From Tolypothrix bouteillei VB521301 (lineage in GTDB: Bacteria; Cyanobacteriota; Cyanobacteriia; Cyanobacteriales; Nostocaceae): 64,000 bases of DNA. Below are positions 36,287 through 45,993 of the stretch, in pieces; within the stretch, counting starts at the first letter, position 1; every line of letters begins with the position of its first letter. The notes beneath the pieces were generated by a model. It made no database searches. It was not told the DNA's origin and was given only the letters and a program-made list of their open reading frames with translations. A program made the translations under genes and the position numbers. The DNA lies in the NCBI RefSeq assembly GCF_000760695.4, contig NZ_JHEG04000001.1, positions 1,334,717 to 1,398,716 of the forward strand, read 5' to 3'.

Positions 36287-36533
36287 GTAGATTATCGTAT
36301 AATATTTCGTGCTCTTATATACATAGAGTATTTTCTGGAACATTCAGTATTCACCCATAAACCTTATTTTAAGTGGGTTCACTGTTTACGGTGTGTTGTT
36401 ACAAAGGTTACAAAGGTTGCAGGTTGCAAGTTTTGTTAAAGTGCTCTACTAACCAAATCTTATTTACTTGAGCAAAACATGGTGCATCCATTCAACCCAA
36501 TTAACTCGTAGAACAGTAGTCGTGAGGTAATTA

Positions 36534-37247
36534 ATGCGTCGCAATAGTTTAGGTGTGTTTTTCCCTATTGCCCTGATAGCTAGCTGCGGGTTTCCATTCA
36601 TTACGTTCGATCCATCAGTAGCTAAGCCAAAAAACTTAAATTCCACAGTTATTAGAGAAGATAATTCTGTTGTTGCAGCACGTTCCGGTTATTTATCAAC
36701 ATTGGAACAGCAGGTTGTCGCCGAAATGAACAGAGTGCGGATGAATCCGCAAGCCTATATTCCCATCATGGAAAGCTACAGACAGCGTTTTCAAGGGAAA
36801 AAAGTCAAACTTTCCGATCGCGTTATCTTGCTAACTCAGGAAGGAGCACCAGCCGTTGATGAAGCTTTGGCTTTTTTAAGAACGGCTCGTCCATTGAACC
36901 CTCTGACAATATCTAAAGGTATGTCTTTAGGCGCAAGAGACCACGTTCAAGATTCAGGACCAAAAGGTCATACAGGTCACAAGGGAACGGATGGTAGCAA
37001 TCCATCACTTCGGATAAATCGCTATGGTAACTGGATCTCTACCGCAGGAGAAAATATCAGTTACGGTCCCAACACGGCTACGGACATTGTTATGCAGCTC
37101 ATCATTGACGATGGAGTTCCAGATCGCGGTCATAGAAAAAACCTCTTTAATCCCAACTTTAGCGTCGCTGGTGTTGCTTATGGAACACATACTAAATACA
37201 GAACCATGTGCGTGATCACTTACGCTGGTGGATACAAAGAAAAATAA
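36534..37247 (+). CDS. CAP-domain (SCP/PR-1) exported protein
   Basis: This 237-residue protein has an N-terminal signal-like segment ([18 protein letters not shown]) with a possible lipoprotein Cys at about 19, and a CAP domain from about 60. CAP signatures include [35 protein letters not shown] and [13 protein letters not shown], which supply the usual His/Glu/Glu/His group. CAP proteins are secreted and their role in cyanobacteria is unknown. GAGG lies six bases before the ATG. A paralogue follows 79 bases after its stop. Confidence 0.85.
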   Translation: MRRNSLGVFFPIALIASCGFPFITFDPSVAKPKNLNSTVIREDNSVVAARSGYLSTLEQQVVAEMNRVRMNPQAYIPIMESYRQRFQGKKVKLSDRVILLTQEGAPAVDEALAFLRTARPLNPLTISKGMSLGARDHVQDSGPKGHTGHKGTDGSNPSLRINRYGNWISTAGENISYGPNTATDIVMQLIIDDGVPDRGHRKNLFNPNFSVAGVAYGTHTKYRTMCVITYAGGYKEK

Positions 37248-37254
37248 ATTGAGA

Positions 37255-37315
37255 AATTCGTAATTCATAATTCGTAATTCGTAATTATTAAGTTAGTCAT
37301 GTGAATTACGAATTA
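37255..37315. repeat. AATTCGT/AATTCAT heptamer tandem repeat
   Basis: Several copies of a 7-9 base AATTCGTA/AATTCATA unit, partly palindromic. Part of the short tandem repeats common between genes in heterocystous cyanobacteria. Lies between the two CAP genes. Confidence 0.55.
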
Positions 37316-37326
37316 TTTTGCTTGTT

Positions 37327-38016
37327 ATGCGTTGGACGCCGCTCTGGATACTAACACCGATTGCCCTGTTTGCTACATCCTGTGATTTCCTGTCTCAATA
37401 CGAACCTGAGGAACCTAAAATTCCTCAAGAGGATTCTAATTCACGTCCTGGGAGTCTTTCGCGTCTCGAACAACAAGTGATTGTGGAGATGAATAAAGCG
37501 AGAACCAATCCCACTGCTTATGCTGCTGTGTTAGAAAATTACAGACAGCGTTTTGAAGGCGATCGCGTCAGGCTTTCGAGTCGTGTTTACTTGCAAACAC
37601 AAGAAGGGGTAAAACCAGTCGATGAAGCCATTGCCTTTCTCAAATCAGTTCGTCCTGTAGGGTCTCTTCGCATATCCAAAGGAATGTCATTAGCTGCAAG
37701 AGATCATGTCAAAGACCAAGGAGCGTTAGGGATCGTTGGTCATAAAGGCAGTGACAAGAGCGATCCCTTTACTCGCCTCAATCGTTATGGAAAATGGCAA
37801 TTAACTGCGGGGGAAAATATTAGCTACGGCTCCCATACAGCACAAGACATTGTGATGCAGTTAATTATCGATGATGGAGTCCCCGATCGAGGTCATAGAA
37901 TTAATATGTTTAACCCTGCTTTTAAGGTCGCAGGTGTTGCCTTTGGAATTCACTCTTTTTACAGGCAAATGTGTGTCATTACTTATGCGGGTGGATATAA
38001 AGAGTTTAAGGGCTAA
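37327..38016 (+). CDS. CAP-domain exported lipoprotein, paralogue of the preceding gene
   Basis: A 229-residue CAP-domain protein closely similar to its neighbour ([68 protein letters not shown]). The N-terminus carries a lipoprotein-type signal ending at TSCDF. The annotated frame can begin at TTG 37318, but the ATG at 37327 is more likely. It arose from a tandem duplication. Intergenic AATTCGTAATTCATAATTCG repeats separate the pair. Confidence 0.85.
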   Translation: MRWTPLWILTPIALFATSCDFLSQYEPEEPKIPQEDSNSRPGSLSRLEQQVIVEMNKARTNPTAYAAVLENYRQRFEGDRVRLSSRVYLQTQEGVKPVDEAIAFLKSVRPVGSLRISKGMSLAARDHVKDQGALGIVGHKGSDKSDPFTRLNRYGKWQLTAGENISYGSHTAQDIVMQLIIDDGVPDRGHRINMFNPAFKVAGVAFGIHSFYRQMCVITYAGGYKEFKG

Positions 38017-38173
38017 TGGCTAATGGCTCATGGCTAATGGTGAGACCAGCTTGCAGGGCGAGGTTTTCCCGCGCCCTGGCGACTGGCGAACAAGGGAGGG
38101 CTAATGGCTAATGGTTAATGGCTCATGGTAGTTCTTACAATTAGCAATTAGCAATTAGCAATTAGCCATTAGC
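38013..38173. repeat. Heptamer tandem repeats (TGGCTAA / TTAGCAA)
   Basis: Many copies of GCTAATG and, at the other end, AATTAGCA (the inverse complement) surround a short GC-rich insert (38041-38098). The arms are complementary overall, so the region folds into a long hairpin. It separates a CAP gene from the alpha/beta hydrolase gene. Confidence 0.65.
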
Positions 38174-38174
38174 A

Positions 38175-39017
38175 ATGTACAAATCTTTAAACGCTGCAAA
38201 CCTTAACGTATATATTCAGGGTGAAGGGTTTCCGATCCTTTGCTTGCACGGTCATCCCGGTTCTGGTTCGAGTCTTTCTGTGTTTAGCGATCGCTTATCA
38301 AAGCGGTTTCAAACTTTTGCTCCTGACTTACGCGGTTATGGGAGAAGTCGCTACACGCAAAATTTTGTTATGCACGACCATTTGCTGGATCTCGAAAATC
38401 TACTAGACCGCTATCAAATTAAAAAGTGTTTGATCCTAGGGTGGTCTTTAGGTGGTATTTTAGCAATGGAATTGGCGTTACGCTTACCCGAACGGGTCAC
38501 AGGGCTGATACTGATAGCAACAGCAGCTAAGCCGAGAAGCAATCATCCTCCCGTTACTTTGCAGGAAAATCTTTATACTGGTATTGCCGCACTGCTAAGT
38601 TGTATAAAACATGACTGGATGTGGAATATTGATACTTTTGGTAAGCGATCGCTCTTTAAGTATCTTATTAGGCAACATACGCCCACCGCATACGGTTATA
38701 TAGCAAAACACGCAGTACCTGCTTATTTACAAACTTCATCTGCTGCGACTCGCGCCTTGTTTACTGCCATTAAAAGCGGTTACGACCGACTAACAGACTT
38801 GGAGCAAATCAACTGTCCGAGTTTAGTGCTTGCTGGTGCTCAAGACTGTCATATTACAGCTAATTCCAGTTTGGAAACATTTCAGTTTCTCAAAAATTCC
38901 CAATGGCTGTGTTATTCCGATACAGCGCATCTGTTTCCTTGGGAAATTCCCAACCAAGTTTTGAACGACATCGAACTTTGGCTAGAACAACATCCGCAGG
39001 TAACAGCTAATGGCTAA
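38175..39017 (+). CDS. Alpha/beta-fold hydrolase
   Basis: This 280-residue soluble hydrolase has an oxyanion motif LCLHGHPGSGSS near 24, a Ser nucleophile in LGWSLGGILAME near 90, Asp in VLAGAQDCHIT, and a His in SDTAHLFPWE near 255. The fold resembles small-ester or haloalkane-type alpha/beta hydrolases; chemistry is not deducible. The ATG lies directly after the heptamer repeat region and has no strong ribosome site. The 3' end also runs into heptamer repeats. Confidence 0.85.
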   Translation: MYKSLNAANLNVYIQGEGFPILCLHGHPGSGSSLSVFSDRLSKRFQTFAPDLRGYGRSRYTQNFVMHDHLLDLENLLDRYQIKKCLILGWSLGGILAMELALRLPERVTGLILIATAAKPRSNHPPVTLQENLYTGIAALLSCIKHDWMWNIDTFGKRSLFKYLIRQHTPTAYGYIAKHAVPAYLQTSSAATRALFTAIKSGYDRLTDLEQINCPSLVLAGAQDCHITANSSLETFQFLKNSQWLCYSDTAHLFPWEIPNQVLNDIELWLEQHPQVTANG

Positions 39018-39070
39018 TGGCTAATGGCACAATTAGCAATTAGCTATTAGCTATTAGCTATTAGCTCTTA
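39008..39070. repeat. Heptamer tandem repeats after hydrolase gene
   Basis: TAATGGC units followed by AATTAGC/TATTAGC units of inverse polarity, forming a hairpin between convergent genes. Same repeat family as 38013-38173; possible terminator. Confidence 0.6.
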
Positions 39071-39075
39071 GCCTC

Positions 39076-39378
39076 TTACATTTGACCGCTAAAGATCGGC
39101 TGGACTTTGCGGTCAATCCGTTCCCCCAAGTCATCTGCGATTGTCAAAGCGGCTGGCTTACAACGTTTAACATTGATAGCGATTCCCTGAGCACCTTCTT
39201 GCTCCAAATCTTCTACATAACCTTTGATTGCGGTTTTCGCTTCAGTAGAACTTAGAAATGGCCCAAAATAGTAAGTGCAACGAGGGTTTTGTGTCACTAC
39301 TTCGACCCACCAAGCCAAACCAAATCCTTGAAATACGTTAATCAGCGCTTCCTTAAAGTTTTGCCAAATAGTCTTCAT
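39076..39378 (-). CDS. DUF1816-domain protein
   Basis: This 100-residue protein matches DUF1816 (cyanobacterial CpcD-related): it begins MKTIWQNFKEALINVFQGFG, has WWVEVVTQNPRCTYYFGPF near 23-41 and SSTEAKTAIKGYVEDL after it, and ends with a Cys-Lys-Pro segment. Relatives are often linked to phycobilisome or stress genes; there is no direct evidence here. No good ribosome site. It stands alone between a hydrolase and rlmB. Confidence 0.8.
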   Translation of the reverse strand: MKTIWQNFKEALINVFQGFGLAWWVEVVTQNPRCTYYFGPFLSSTEAKTAIKGYVEDLEQEGAQGIAINVKRCKPAALTIADDLGERIDRKVQPIFSGQM

Positions 39379-39580
39379 GGTTTTCTCTGATTTTTAATTT
39401 GTTACAGGGTTTAAATGAAATGGGTACAACGGAAGATTGTTCTTTTTACATTTCTTTATACTCTGTTTACTCTTCTTTTTTCAAAGAAATTTTTCTAAAA
39501 TTATCGTTTCTTGACGGTTGATTGATAACTGCTGTGTATATTTTGCTCGGCAGTTAGCACCCAAACCGTTTTATCCCCTG

Positions 39581-40627
39581 TTAACTGTTAGCGCTTCCAC
39601 GACCATTGAACCTTCCCTTGACTAGGGATGCTTCTCCTGGTGTGAATTTTAATTTATCGAAGTGCAGTGTATTCACCCAACGTTGGCGGTATATTTCATA
39701 TAGCGCCATACCTGCTGCTACTGAGGCATTGAGACTGGGAGTTTTACCTTGTAGGGGTATTGACACTAAAAAATCGCAGCAGCGTTGTGTCAAAATACCT
39801 AAACCCTCGCCTTCAGAGCCAACGACTAATACTGTAGGACCGCTAAAGTTAACTGTATGTATGGGTTCGCTTGCATTTGCCGCAGTTCCGTAGATCCAAA
39901 AGCCAGCTGCTTTTAATTCTTCTAAAGCGCGATGCAAATTAACGACTCTTGCTACGGGAAAATTTTCTAAAGCACCTGCAGCAACTTTCATCACTGTTGA
40001 AGTAATTCCAACTGCCCTGCGTTGCGGGATTAATAACCCTTGCGCTCCAAGTGCTTCTGCAGAGCGAATAATAGACCCTAAATTGTGGGGATCTTCAATT
40101 CCGTCAGCCGCGACAATCACGGGATCGCTAACAGACTTAGCCCGTTCAATCAAATCACTTAAACTGAGATATGCATGGGGAGCAATCTGTGCTGCGACTC
40201 CCTGATGGTTGGCTGAAGAAGTGATTTGATCTAAGCGCTTTGGTTCTACTTCGTCAATAATAGTACCGTTTTCCTTTGCTCGTAGAATAAGCGAATGAAA
40301 GCGGTGGTCGTAGCGCAAGCGAGATACAATCCAAAGGCGGTTGAGATTTCGCTCGCTTTCCAAAGCACTTAAAACTGAATGACGACCGTATATAAGATCT
40401 ACGTCTTCTTGGTCTCCAATAGGTGCGATGAACTCTGAGACATCACGATTTTGTCTCTTAAGTGTGTTGGGTATAACTTTAGCGCCGGACTGAGTCGTAT
40501 TGGGAATAACTTTGGCTCCGGGCTTACTGGAAGGGCGTCTTGATATAACACGCTTTCCCTTCTTTACCGGGGATATTTTGCCATTGATTTCACTAGAATT
40601 TTTGGTTGGTCTTGGTTTATTTATCAT
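39581..40627 (-). CDS. rlmB: 23S rRNA guanosine-2'-O-methyltransferase, RlmB/TrmH family
   Basis: A 348-residue SPOUT methyltransferase. After a basic, disordered N-terminal stretch ([16 protein letters not shown]) comes the substrate-binding domain ([20 protein letters not shown]). The knotted SAM-binding domain follows with [32 protein letters not shown] and [20 protein letters not shown]. RlmB modifies G2251-type sites in the ribosome P-site. Start at ATG 40627; a longer frame to 40654 adds nine residues. The next upstream gene on this strand, mini-RNase III, is a sensible neighbour for rRNA maturation. Confidence 0.93.
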   Translation of the reverse strand: MINKPRPTKNSSEINGKISPVKKGKRVISRRPSSKPGAKVIPNTTQSGAKVIPNTLKRQNRDVSEFIAPIGDQEDVDLIYGRHSVLSALESERNLNRLWIVSRLRYDHRFHSLILRAKENGTIIDEVEPKRLDQITSSANHQGVAAQIAPHAYLSLSDLIERAKSVSDPVIVAADGIEDPHNLGSIIRSAEALGAQGLLIPQRRAVGITSTVMKVAAGALENFPVARVVNLHRALEELKAAGFWIYGTAANASEPIHTVNFSGPTVLVVGSEGEGLGILTQRCCDFLVSIPLQGKTPSLNASVAAGMALYEIYRQRWVNTLHFDKLKFTPGEASLVKGRFNGRGSANS

Positions 40628-40725
40628 GGTAGAAATAAGTGCTAGCGCGTACAAATGGGCATATTTATTTACATCAAATGACCGAACTTACTCTATCAGT
40701 TTTCTGTCATCAGATTAATTTCTCA

Positions 40726-41223
40726 TCATTTTTCCAGTTGAAGTTTTTGTAACAGTTCGGCTAAGCGCTGGAAATCGCTAAGATACAGATAGCCAATTAA
40801 GGTTTCTAAACTACTTGCCTGTTGGTATGTTTCGGGATGGATCCTTTTGGGACGCCCTGTAGCAGCATTACGACCTTTGCGGACAATTTCTAACTCACTA
40901 CTCCTCAGATGAGGATAGAGAGATCGCAACATCTCAGCCTGCGTTTCTGCCCTGACCTGTGACACCACTAAACGATGATATGCCTCTGGTCGTTGTGGTG
41001 GTAACAGATAAAACATTCTAATATACAGTTCGTAAACTGCATCTCCCAAATAGGCTAAGGCAGTAGGAGAAACTTGTCGCAGTTGTGTCTGTGAAAAGTC
41101 TTGGCATAATCGCGTTCTGGATTCTCCCAACATTTGACACCAATCAGTACCCTTATTGGGAACTGAACTGGGTTCATCGTGTAGATCTTCCTCCTGTGAC
41201 GTCACAAGCCCTCTTTTCCTCAC
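40726..41223 (-). CDS. Mini-ribonuclease III-like protein
   Basis: This 165-residue protein has one RNase III catalytic domain and no dsRNA-binding domain, the Mini-III layout. Motifs are LAYLGDAVYELYIRM near 57 (catalytic Asp), RNAATGRPKRIHPETYQQ, and SSLETLIGYLYL near 140 (Glu-containing signature). In related bacteria it trims 23S rRNA. The frame starts at a GTG ending at 41223; the first 50 residues are unconserved, so an internal start is possible. Downstream gene rlmB lies 98 bases away on the same strand. Confidence 0.88.
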   Translation of the reverse strand: MRKRGLVTSQEEDLHDEPSSVPNKGTDWCQMLGESRTRLCQDFSQTQLRQVSPTALAYLGDAVYELYIRMFYLLPPQRPEAYHRLVVSQVRAETQAEMLRSLYPHLRSSELEIVRKGRNAATGRPKRIHPETYQQASSLETLIGYLYLSDFQRLAELLQKLQLEK

Positions 41224-41870
41224 AACCTATTTTTGGGAAGCTTCCTTCGAGTTATTCAGCTTAATCTGCCCTTTCTATTGCCATGCAGCTTTACTCAAGC
41301 ATAATGAATGCTGAAAAATCAACTCACTAATTGTAACTTTTTTTTCAATTTTTGGTTGCCATTTTGTGCATGAGGTCTATCTTGAAACCATCCAAGTCTG
41401 CATCTTGGGATCGCACACTAATACCAACTTTAAAAAAGAATGCTATAGATAGTCAGGTGAGGTTAAGTCCATTAAGGCTTTCTCAATCCAAAATCTAAAT
41501 TGGTATAACATACTTTTACGGCTGAAGTATCAAGCATTATATGATACTAAACCTTCATCATTACAATATAGCACATTATAACGCGAACCAAGTGCTATCT
41601 AGAGAAATTTTTACATATTTTTTGGATTTTTTGGCTAAAAACTTAACAATTCTGACACAAATTCTTAACTTCCGCCAATTTACACGGGCAGTTCCTCGCT
41701 CTGGATTACAGAGTCACAGCAACTGCCCGTCTCTCCACCAACTAAGGTATAGCGAGAGGCTGTTTGGCGAATCTAGTTCTCTTTACACCTTGCAGCAGGA
41801 GCCAACAGTCTTCTAGCCTTGGGTGTGGCGTAGTGCAAGATGTAAATTCACCTTAAACTGTGTCCGAGCG
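41224..41870. other. Intergenic region with hairpin, no gene
   Basis: About 650 bases between the mini-RNase III start and the STAS gene stop. A 91-codon plus-strand frame (41541-41816) has no recognisable pattern. The notable item is the structured hairpin at 41685-41729. Confidence 0.5.
41685..41729. ncRNA. Structured hairpin, possible small RNA or leader element
   Basis: Outer arms CGGGCAGTT (41685-41693) and AACTGCCCG (41721-41729) pair perfectly. Inside them, CTCTG (41699-41703) and CAGAG (41709-41713) form a second stem around GATTA. Two coaxial stems with an internal loop look like folded RNA rather than an operator. Strand and function unknown. Confidence 0.4.
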
Positions 41871-42239
41871 TCAAGATTGTTTCACGTTCTCTAGAGCCGC
41901 ATCTACTGATGATTGCAGGGCTAGAAACTTCTCCAGGCGAACGAGCTTGACTGTTTGGGTGACACGGGCATTCGTGACAATTTGCAAGGTACCTTCAGAA
42001 CCTTGAGCCTGCTTAGCTAACTGTACCAAAGCACCCAATCCAGAACTGTCAACAAAATCAATTTGAGACAAATCCAGAATAATGTGCTTTGGTCCTTCTT
42101 CTATCTTGCTACCAAGCACCTTGCGAAACGTCGGTTCGGAAAAGGCGTCTAACAAACCTGTGAGGCGGAATAGCTGACAGTTATCTCGAACTTCACGAGT
42201 GCCTCTCAGGCTTACGGTTAGATTAAGTGGCTCAGCAAT
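41871..42239 (-). CDS. STAS-domain anti-sigma factor antagonist, apparent AUU start
   Basis: A STAS protein with DLSQIDFVDSSGLGALVQ, whose Ser is the usual phosphorylation site of SpoIIAA-type antagonists. Such proteins bind anti-sigma factors in partner-switching pathways. The frame has no ATG or GTG at a sensible place. The first strand (LNLTVSLRGTREVRDNCQLF) is preceded by AGGAGG, five bases before an ATT codon at 42239-42237, so I place the start there (122 residues). The alternative TTG at 42155 would cut off the first strands (94 residues) and has no ribosome site. Confidence 0.8.
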   Translation of the reverse strand: MAEPLNLTVSLRGTREVRDNCQLFRLTGLLDAFSEPTFRKVLGSKIEEGPKHIILDLSQIDFVDSSGLGALVQLAKQAQGSEGTLQIVTNARVTQTVKLVRLEKFLALQSSVDAALENVKQS

Positions 42240-42335
42240 AATTCCCTCCTCATAAATTATGGTGAACGCTCCAGTATAGATGGTTTTAGTATATGCTGTC
42301 TACGACCAATTGGCATAAAGGAAGTGGGGATTCCC

Positions 42336-43478
42336 TCAACGAGACGATCGCATTTGTTGTACAAATTGCTCAAACAAATAATCGGCATCGTGAGGACCGG
42401 GGCTGGCTTCTGGATGGTACTGTACTGAAAATACAGGCAGAGATTTATGACGGACGCCAGCGACGGTGCGATCGTTGAGGTTAAGATGACTCACTTCTAC
42501 AACAGCTTCTGGTAAAGAATCTGGATCGATCGCAAAACTGTGATTTTGGCTGGTAATTTCCACTCGTTGTTGCAATCCTGCTGGTTGATTCAAGCCCCTG
42601 TGACCAAATTTCAGCTTAAAAGTCTCAGCTCCGAGGGCGCGACCAATAATTTGGTGTCCCAAGCAGATCCCAAACATGGGTTTTTGCACTCCAAGCAGTG
42701 CTTTTGTGGTTTCAATACCTTCGCTGACAGCGGCTGGATCTCCCGGACCGTTGGAAAGAAAGATTCCATCCGGGTTGTATTTCAGGATTTCCTCAGGCGG
42801 GGTATTGGCTGGAACTACGATGACCCGACAGCCATAACTGGCTAATCGACGTAAGATGTTGCGTTTCACACCAAAGTCAAGAGCAACAACGGTGAAACTC
42901 TCTCCATCGTTGACTTTGGATGCAGCACTGTATTCCCAAACAGGGTTTGTCGGTTCCGACCACTCATATATATCTGATGTGGTGACTTCTCGAACAAGAT
43001 TCAACCCTTTCATGCTGGGCGCTGCTTGTACCTGTTCTAGCAGTTCTGCCTCATCAAGAATTTCAGTCGAAATCCCACCGTTCATGGCTCCAACCATGCG
43101 GATTTTGCGAGTCAACGCCCGCGTATCAATTCCATAAATACCGGGGATTTCATGCTGTTTGAGGTAATCGGGTAAAGATTGTGTTGAGCGCCAGTTACTT
43201 GGACGGTTACAAATATTGCGTGCGATCGCACCCCGCACCTGGGGTCTATCTGATTCCTCATCCTCTGGATTAACGCCAGTGTTTCCCAATTCCGGGTAAG
43301 TAAACACGACTATCTGACCGCAGTAACTGGGATCGGTCAGCACTTCTTGATATCCTGTCATGCCAGTGTTAAACACCACTTCGCCAATTGTGGTTTGGGT
43401 AGCACCAAATGACCAACCACGATAGGTTGTTCCATCTGCCAAAACAAGAATAGCGGGTATTGCGTCAGATAGGGGCAT
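42336..43478 (-). CDS. carA: Carbamoyl-phosphate synthase small (glutaminase) subunit
   Basis: This 380-residue glutaminase subunit feeds ammonia to CarB for arginine and pyrimidine synthesis. The N-terminal domain is complete ([34 protein letters not shown]). The class I glutaminase domain has the nucleophile Cys272 in [11 protein letters not shown] and the His355/Glu357 pair in [10 protein letters not shown]. Length is normal. The upstream region holds G-rich palindromes but no clear regulatory site. carB is not in the window. Confidence 0.97.
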   Translation of the reverse strand: MPLSDAIPAILVLADGTTYRGWSFGATQTTIGEVVFNTGMTGYQEVLTDPSYCGQIVVFTYPELGNTGVNPEDEESDRPQVRGAIARNICNRPSNWRSTQSLPDYLKQHEIPGIYGIDTRALTRKIRMVGAMNGGISTEILDEAELLEQVQAAPSMKGLNLVREVTTSDIYEWSEPTNPVWEYSAASKVNDGESFTVVALDFGVKRNILRRLASYGCRVIVVPANTPPEEILKYNPDGIFLSNGPGDPAAVSEGIETTKALLGVQKPMFGICLGHQIIGRALGAETFKLKFGHRGLNQPAGLQQRVEITSQNHSFAIDPDSLPEAVVEVSHLNLNDRTVAGVRHKSLPVFSVQYHPEASPGPHDADYLFEQFVQQMRSSR

Positions 43479-43494
43479 AGCCGATTAAAGTAAA

Positions 43495-43612
43495 GGGGAT
43501 TGGGGAACTTGGGGTCCCCTCTGGGGATAAGGGGCAATGGGGATTGGAGATTGGGTATGTGAAACTTTTCTAAATCTCCAGTCCCCAATCCCCAGTCCCC
43601 TGCCTCTCAAGA
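43495..43612. repeat. G-rich imperfect palindrome upstream of carA
   Basis: GGGGATTGGAGATT on one side and AATCTCCAGTCCCCAATCCC on the other form a long hairpin within a G/C-rich stretch. It resembles the dispersed GGGGATTGGGGA repeats of Nostocales. It sits between divergent genes; no function assigned. Confidence 0.5.
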
Positions 43613-43764
43613 CTGCGATGGACTATTATGCCATAAATTATTGATTTCGTCACGAAAGAGTTATGTTAATAAAAACTTAAGAAATTAAAACACAAAATCT
43701 TTAAACACAAATTAGGAGTGATAGTAGATTTATAGGAGACCAGACGGGTAAAATTTTATTAATT

Positions 43765-44904
43765 ATGCTTCAGCCCATTTTATCCCGTGCAGCGTTAATT
43801 GTTGTCTCATCAACACTGGCGGTTGTAGCAGTTAGTTGTCAACAAGGGCAACAGGCTGCTACCAAGATAAGTAAAGATGAGCACCAACTGCCTACTGAAA
43901 AAAAGGTTGCCCCGCCAACTGCCACAACGGTAGAAAAGCCAAATATCCCGCAACTAAACCCAGTCAGGCAACAACCGTCTGAAATTGAATTGAGTTATTT
44001 TGAGCAAGGATTGGACAAAGCAGTTGGTGCTCTAAGCATCAGCCAGTCTGCTCAATCCTCAGAAGATTGGAAGCTAGTAGCAACGGAGCTGCGAGAGGCG
44101 ATCGCGCTGATGAAAAAAGTGCCAGTTGATAGCCCTTATTTCAATAGCGCCCAAGCAAGAGTACTGGATTACCAACGCCAGCTAAAATATGCCGTACAGC
44201 GAGCAACACGTCCTGTGACTCCACCAGTTCTAATACCCACACCACCAGATACAGTGGTCGGTCTGGCTCCAACTATCCCTGCTGCACAACAACAAAATCT
44301 CAATCAAAAAACTGCTGTTTTGATACCAAAAAAACCGTCTCTACCCCTATCAAGGCGAAATGTAGTGTCGGTCAAACAAAAACAAGCGTATGCAATTCCG
44401 ATTGCAGTTCCAAAACCCAACGAACCCCCAGTATATAGCGCTCCCATCAAGAGAAGATTGGGCGGTACGCCAATTATTGAAGTGACTTTCAACGGGCTTC
44501 AGAGTTTTGAGATGATTCTTGATACCGGAGCAAGCGGGACAGTCATTACTCAGAAAATGGCACTTGCTTTGGGCGTCGTTCCAGTGACAAAAGCCAAAGC
44601 AAACACTGCTAGTTCTAAAGCAGTTGAATTTCCCGTCGGTTATGTGGATTCAATGGAAGTTGGTGGGGTAAAAACACGCCAACTTCCAGTCGCGATCGCA
44701 GGTGCAGAATTGGAGACTGGGCTCCTAGGACACGACTTTTTTGGCAATTACGATATTACCATCAAACGCAACACCGTAGAATTTCGTCCGCAATTTCACC
44801 CCCACGCCAACTCTCAGGAAGAACCTGAGGTAAGAGTTCCGTCTTTGTCTCAAGAACCTCAAGTCAGAGAACCCCAACCTATAGAAGTTCCTGCACCAAA
44901 TTGA
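43765..44904 (+). CDS. Retropepsin-like aspartic protease, exported
   Basis: The 379-residue product has a lipoprotein-like signal (LIVVSSTLAVVAVSC, Cys25), a helical region (60-140) and a Pro-rich linker. The retropepsin-type domain near 235-345 has the single active-site motif FEMILDTGASGTVITQ and the flap/hydrophobic segment LLGHDFFGNYDITIKR. One DTG per chain implies a homodimer. It probably acts at the membrane or in the periplasm. The C-terminus is Glu/Pro-rich. Substrate unknown. It faces away from carA and converges with the acyltransferase gene. Confidence 0.85.
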   Translation: MLQPILSRAALIVVSSTLAVVAVSCQQGQQAATKISKDEHQLPTEKKVAPPTATTVEKPNIPQLNPVRQQPSEIELSYFEQGLDKAVGALSISQSAQSSEDWKLVATELREAIALMKKVPVDSPYFNSAQARVLDYQRQLKYAVQRATRPVTPPVLIPTPPDTVVGLAPTIPAAQQQNLNQKTAVLIPKKPSLPLSRRNVVSVKQKQAYAIPIAVPKPNEPPVYSAPIKRRLGGTPIIEVTFNGLQSFEMILDTGASGTVITQKMALALGVVPVTKAKANTASSKAVEFPVGYVDSMEVGGVKTRQLPVAIAGAELETGLLGHDFFGNYDITIKRNTVEFRPQFHPHANSQEEPEVRVPSLSQEPQVREPQPIEVPAPN

Positions 44905-44917
44905 GATTTTGAGTTTT

Positions 44918-45802
44918 TCACAAAGAAGAAAATTGAATTAACGAGTCCAACTCTTGCTGCATTTGACTCCGAACCATCTCGTAACACGTATTAACATACT
45001 CGCTGTCGCGAGCCGATTGTTTTCCATAACGCTCAAAAACAATCGGGGGACAAACGCGAGTGCGAATAGTTACAGGGATTGGGATATGAGGTAAAGGACC
45101 AAAAGCAACACCCCAAGGTAAGCCCAAATAAATAGGAAAAATTTCAGGATCGATCCCTAAAATCCAAGGCATTCCCCATTTGTGGAGTTGCTGTGCAATA
45201 TCATAGCAATTAGCCAGCACCAGAAACGTGTCGTGAGACCCAGTAGAAATGACAGGTACTATGGGGACATTTTTCTGTAATGCTAATTTAATAAACCCCT
45301 TGCGTCCAGCCAAGTTAATTTTGTTACGCAAATAAAAGGGTCGGAAAACATCTTGAACTCCACCCGGATACACCAGTACACTGGCTCCCGAATCCAAAGC
45401 CGCAACTGCCATTTTTGGATGAGCCACTACAGCACCAACTTTTGCAGCCATCACTGACAGTAGGGGAGACGCCAGCCATACCTTAGGATGTAATAAACCG
45501 TACACGGGTTTTTCCACACCAAACCTTTGGAACCAGTCATACATCACCATAAACATATCAGGTGCTGCAAATCCCCCACTATGAGAACCCACAAATAAGA
45601 CCTTTTCTTGAGTGGGTATGTGGTGCCAACCACTCGTTTCTACTCGAAAATAATACTCATACAGCCATTTCCATATAGGCATAAAAAGTTGAATAAATTT
45701 TGGATCTCGTCGATCCAAAGACCATCCAAGCTTTGTTGTTGATTTGTTTTCCTTCAGTACATCAAATATATCTTTGCTAGCGCGGCGAACTTCTTCAAGC
45801 AT
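44918..45802 (-). CDS. Lysophospholipid acyltransferase-like protein
   Basis: This 294-residue protein has the PlsC-type acyltransferase fold: VLFVGSHSGGFAAPDMFMV near 67 (His with a downstream Asp), LVYPGGVQDVFRPFY near 142, and the substrate-binding block VPIVPVISTGSHDTF. The His-Asp spacing is longer than the textbook HX4D. It belongs to the branch related to diacylglycerol/phytyl-ester acyltransferases. It probably acylates a lipid at the membrane. Stop lies 14 bases from the convergent protease gene. Substrate uncertain. Confidence 0.8.
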   Translation of the reverse strand: MLEEVRRASKDIFDVLKENKSTTKLGWSLDRRDPKFIQLFMPIWKWLYEYYFRVETSGWHHIPTQEKVLFVGSHSGGFAAPDMFMVMYDWFQRFGVEKPVYGLLHPKVWLASPLLSVMAAKVGAVVAHPKMAVAALDSGASVLVYPGGVQDVFRPFYLRNKINLAGRKGFIKLALQKNVPIVPVISTGSHDTFLVLANCYDIAQQLHKWGMPWILGIDPEIFPIYLGLPWGVAFGPLPHIPIPVTIRTRVCPPIVFERYGKQSARDSEYVNTCYEMVRSQMQQELDSLIQFSSL

Positions 45803-45993
45803 GGAAACGGACTATACCACTATAATATTCCTTCTAAATATTGCACTTTTTCTCATTTCAGACCATAGACAAAGTTTAAAATAAACCAGACATCCTGGCT
45901 CCCAACCATACAAGAAAAAGCTAAAGATTTTTTATTTTGAAAGTTCCCAAGCCAATTTTATTGAGGGAAATGCACGCGAAACTAGTAGTACTT

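Noticed and set aside
41541..41816. 91-codon plus-strand frame in the gap before the STAS gene
   Set aside because: It spans the structured hairpin, has no ribosome site and no conserved pattern.
43495..43612. G-rich palindrome as a carA riboregulator
   Set aside because: It resembles dispersed repeats; no conserved riboswitch pattern is visible.
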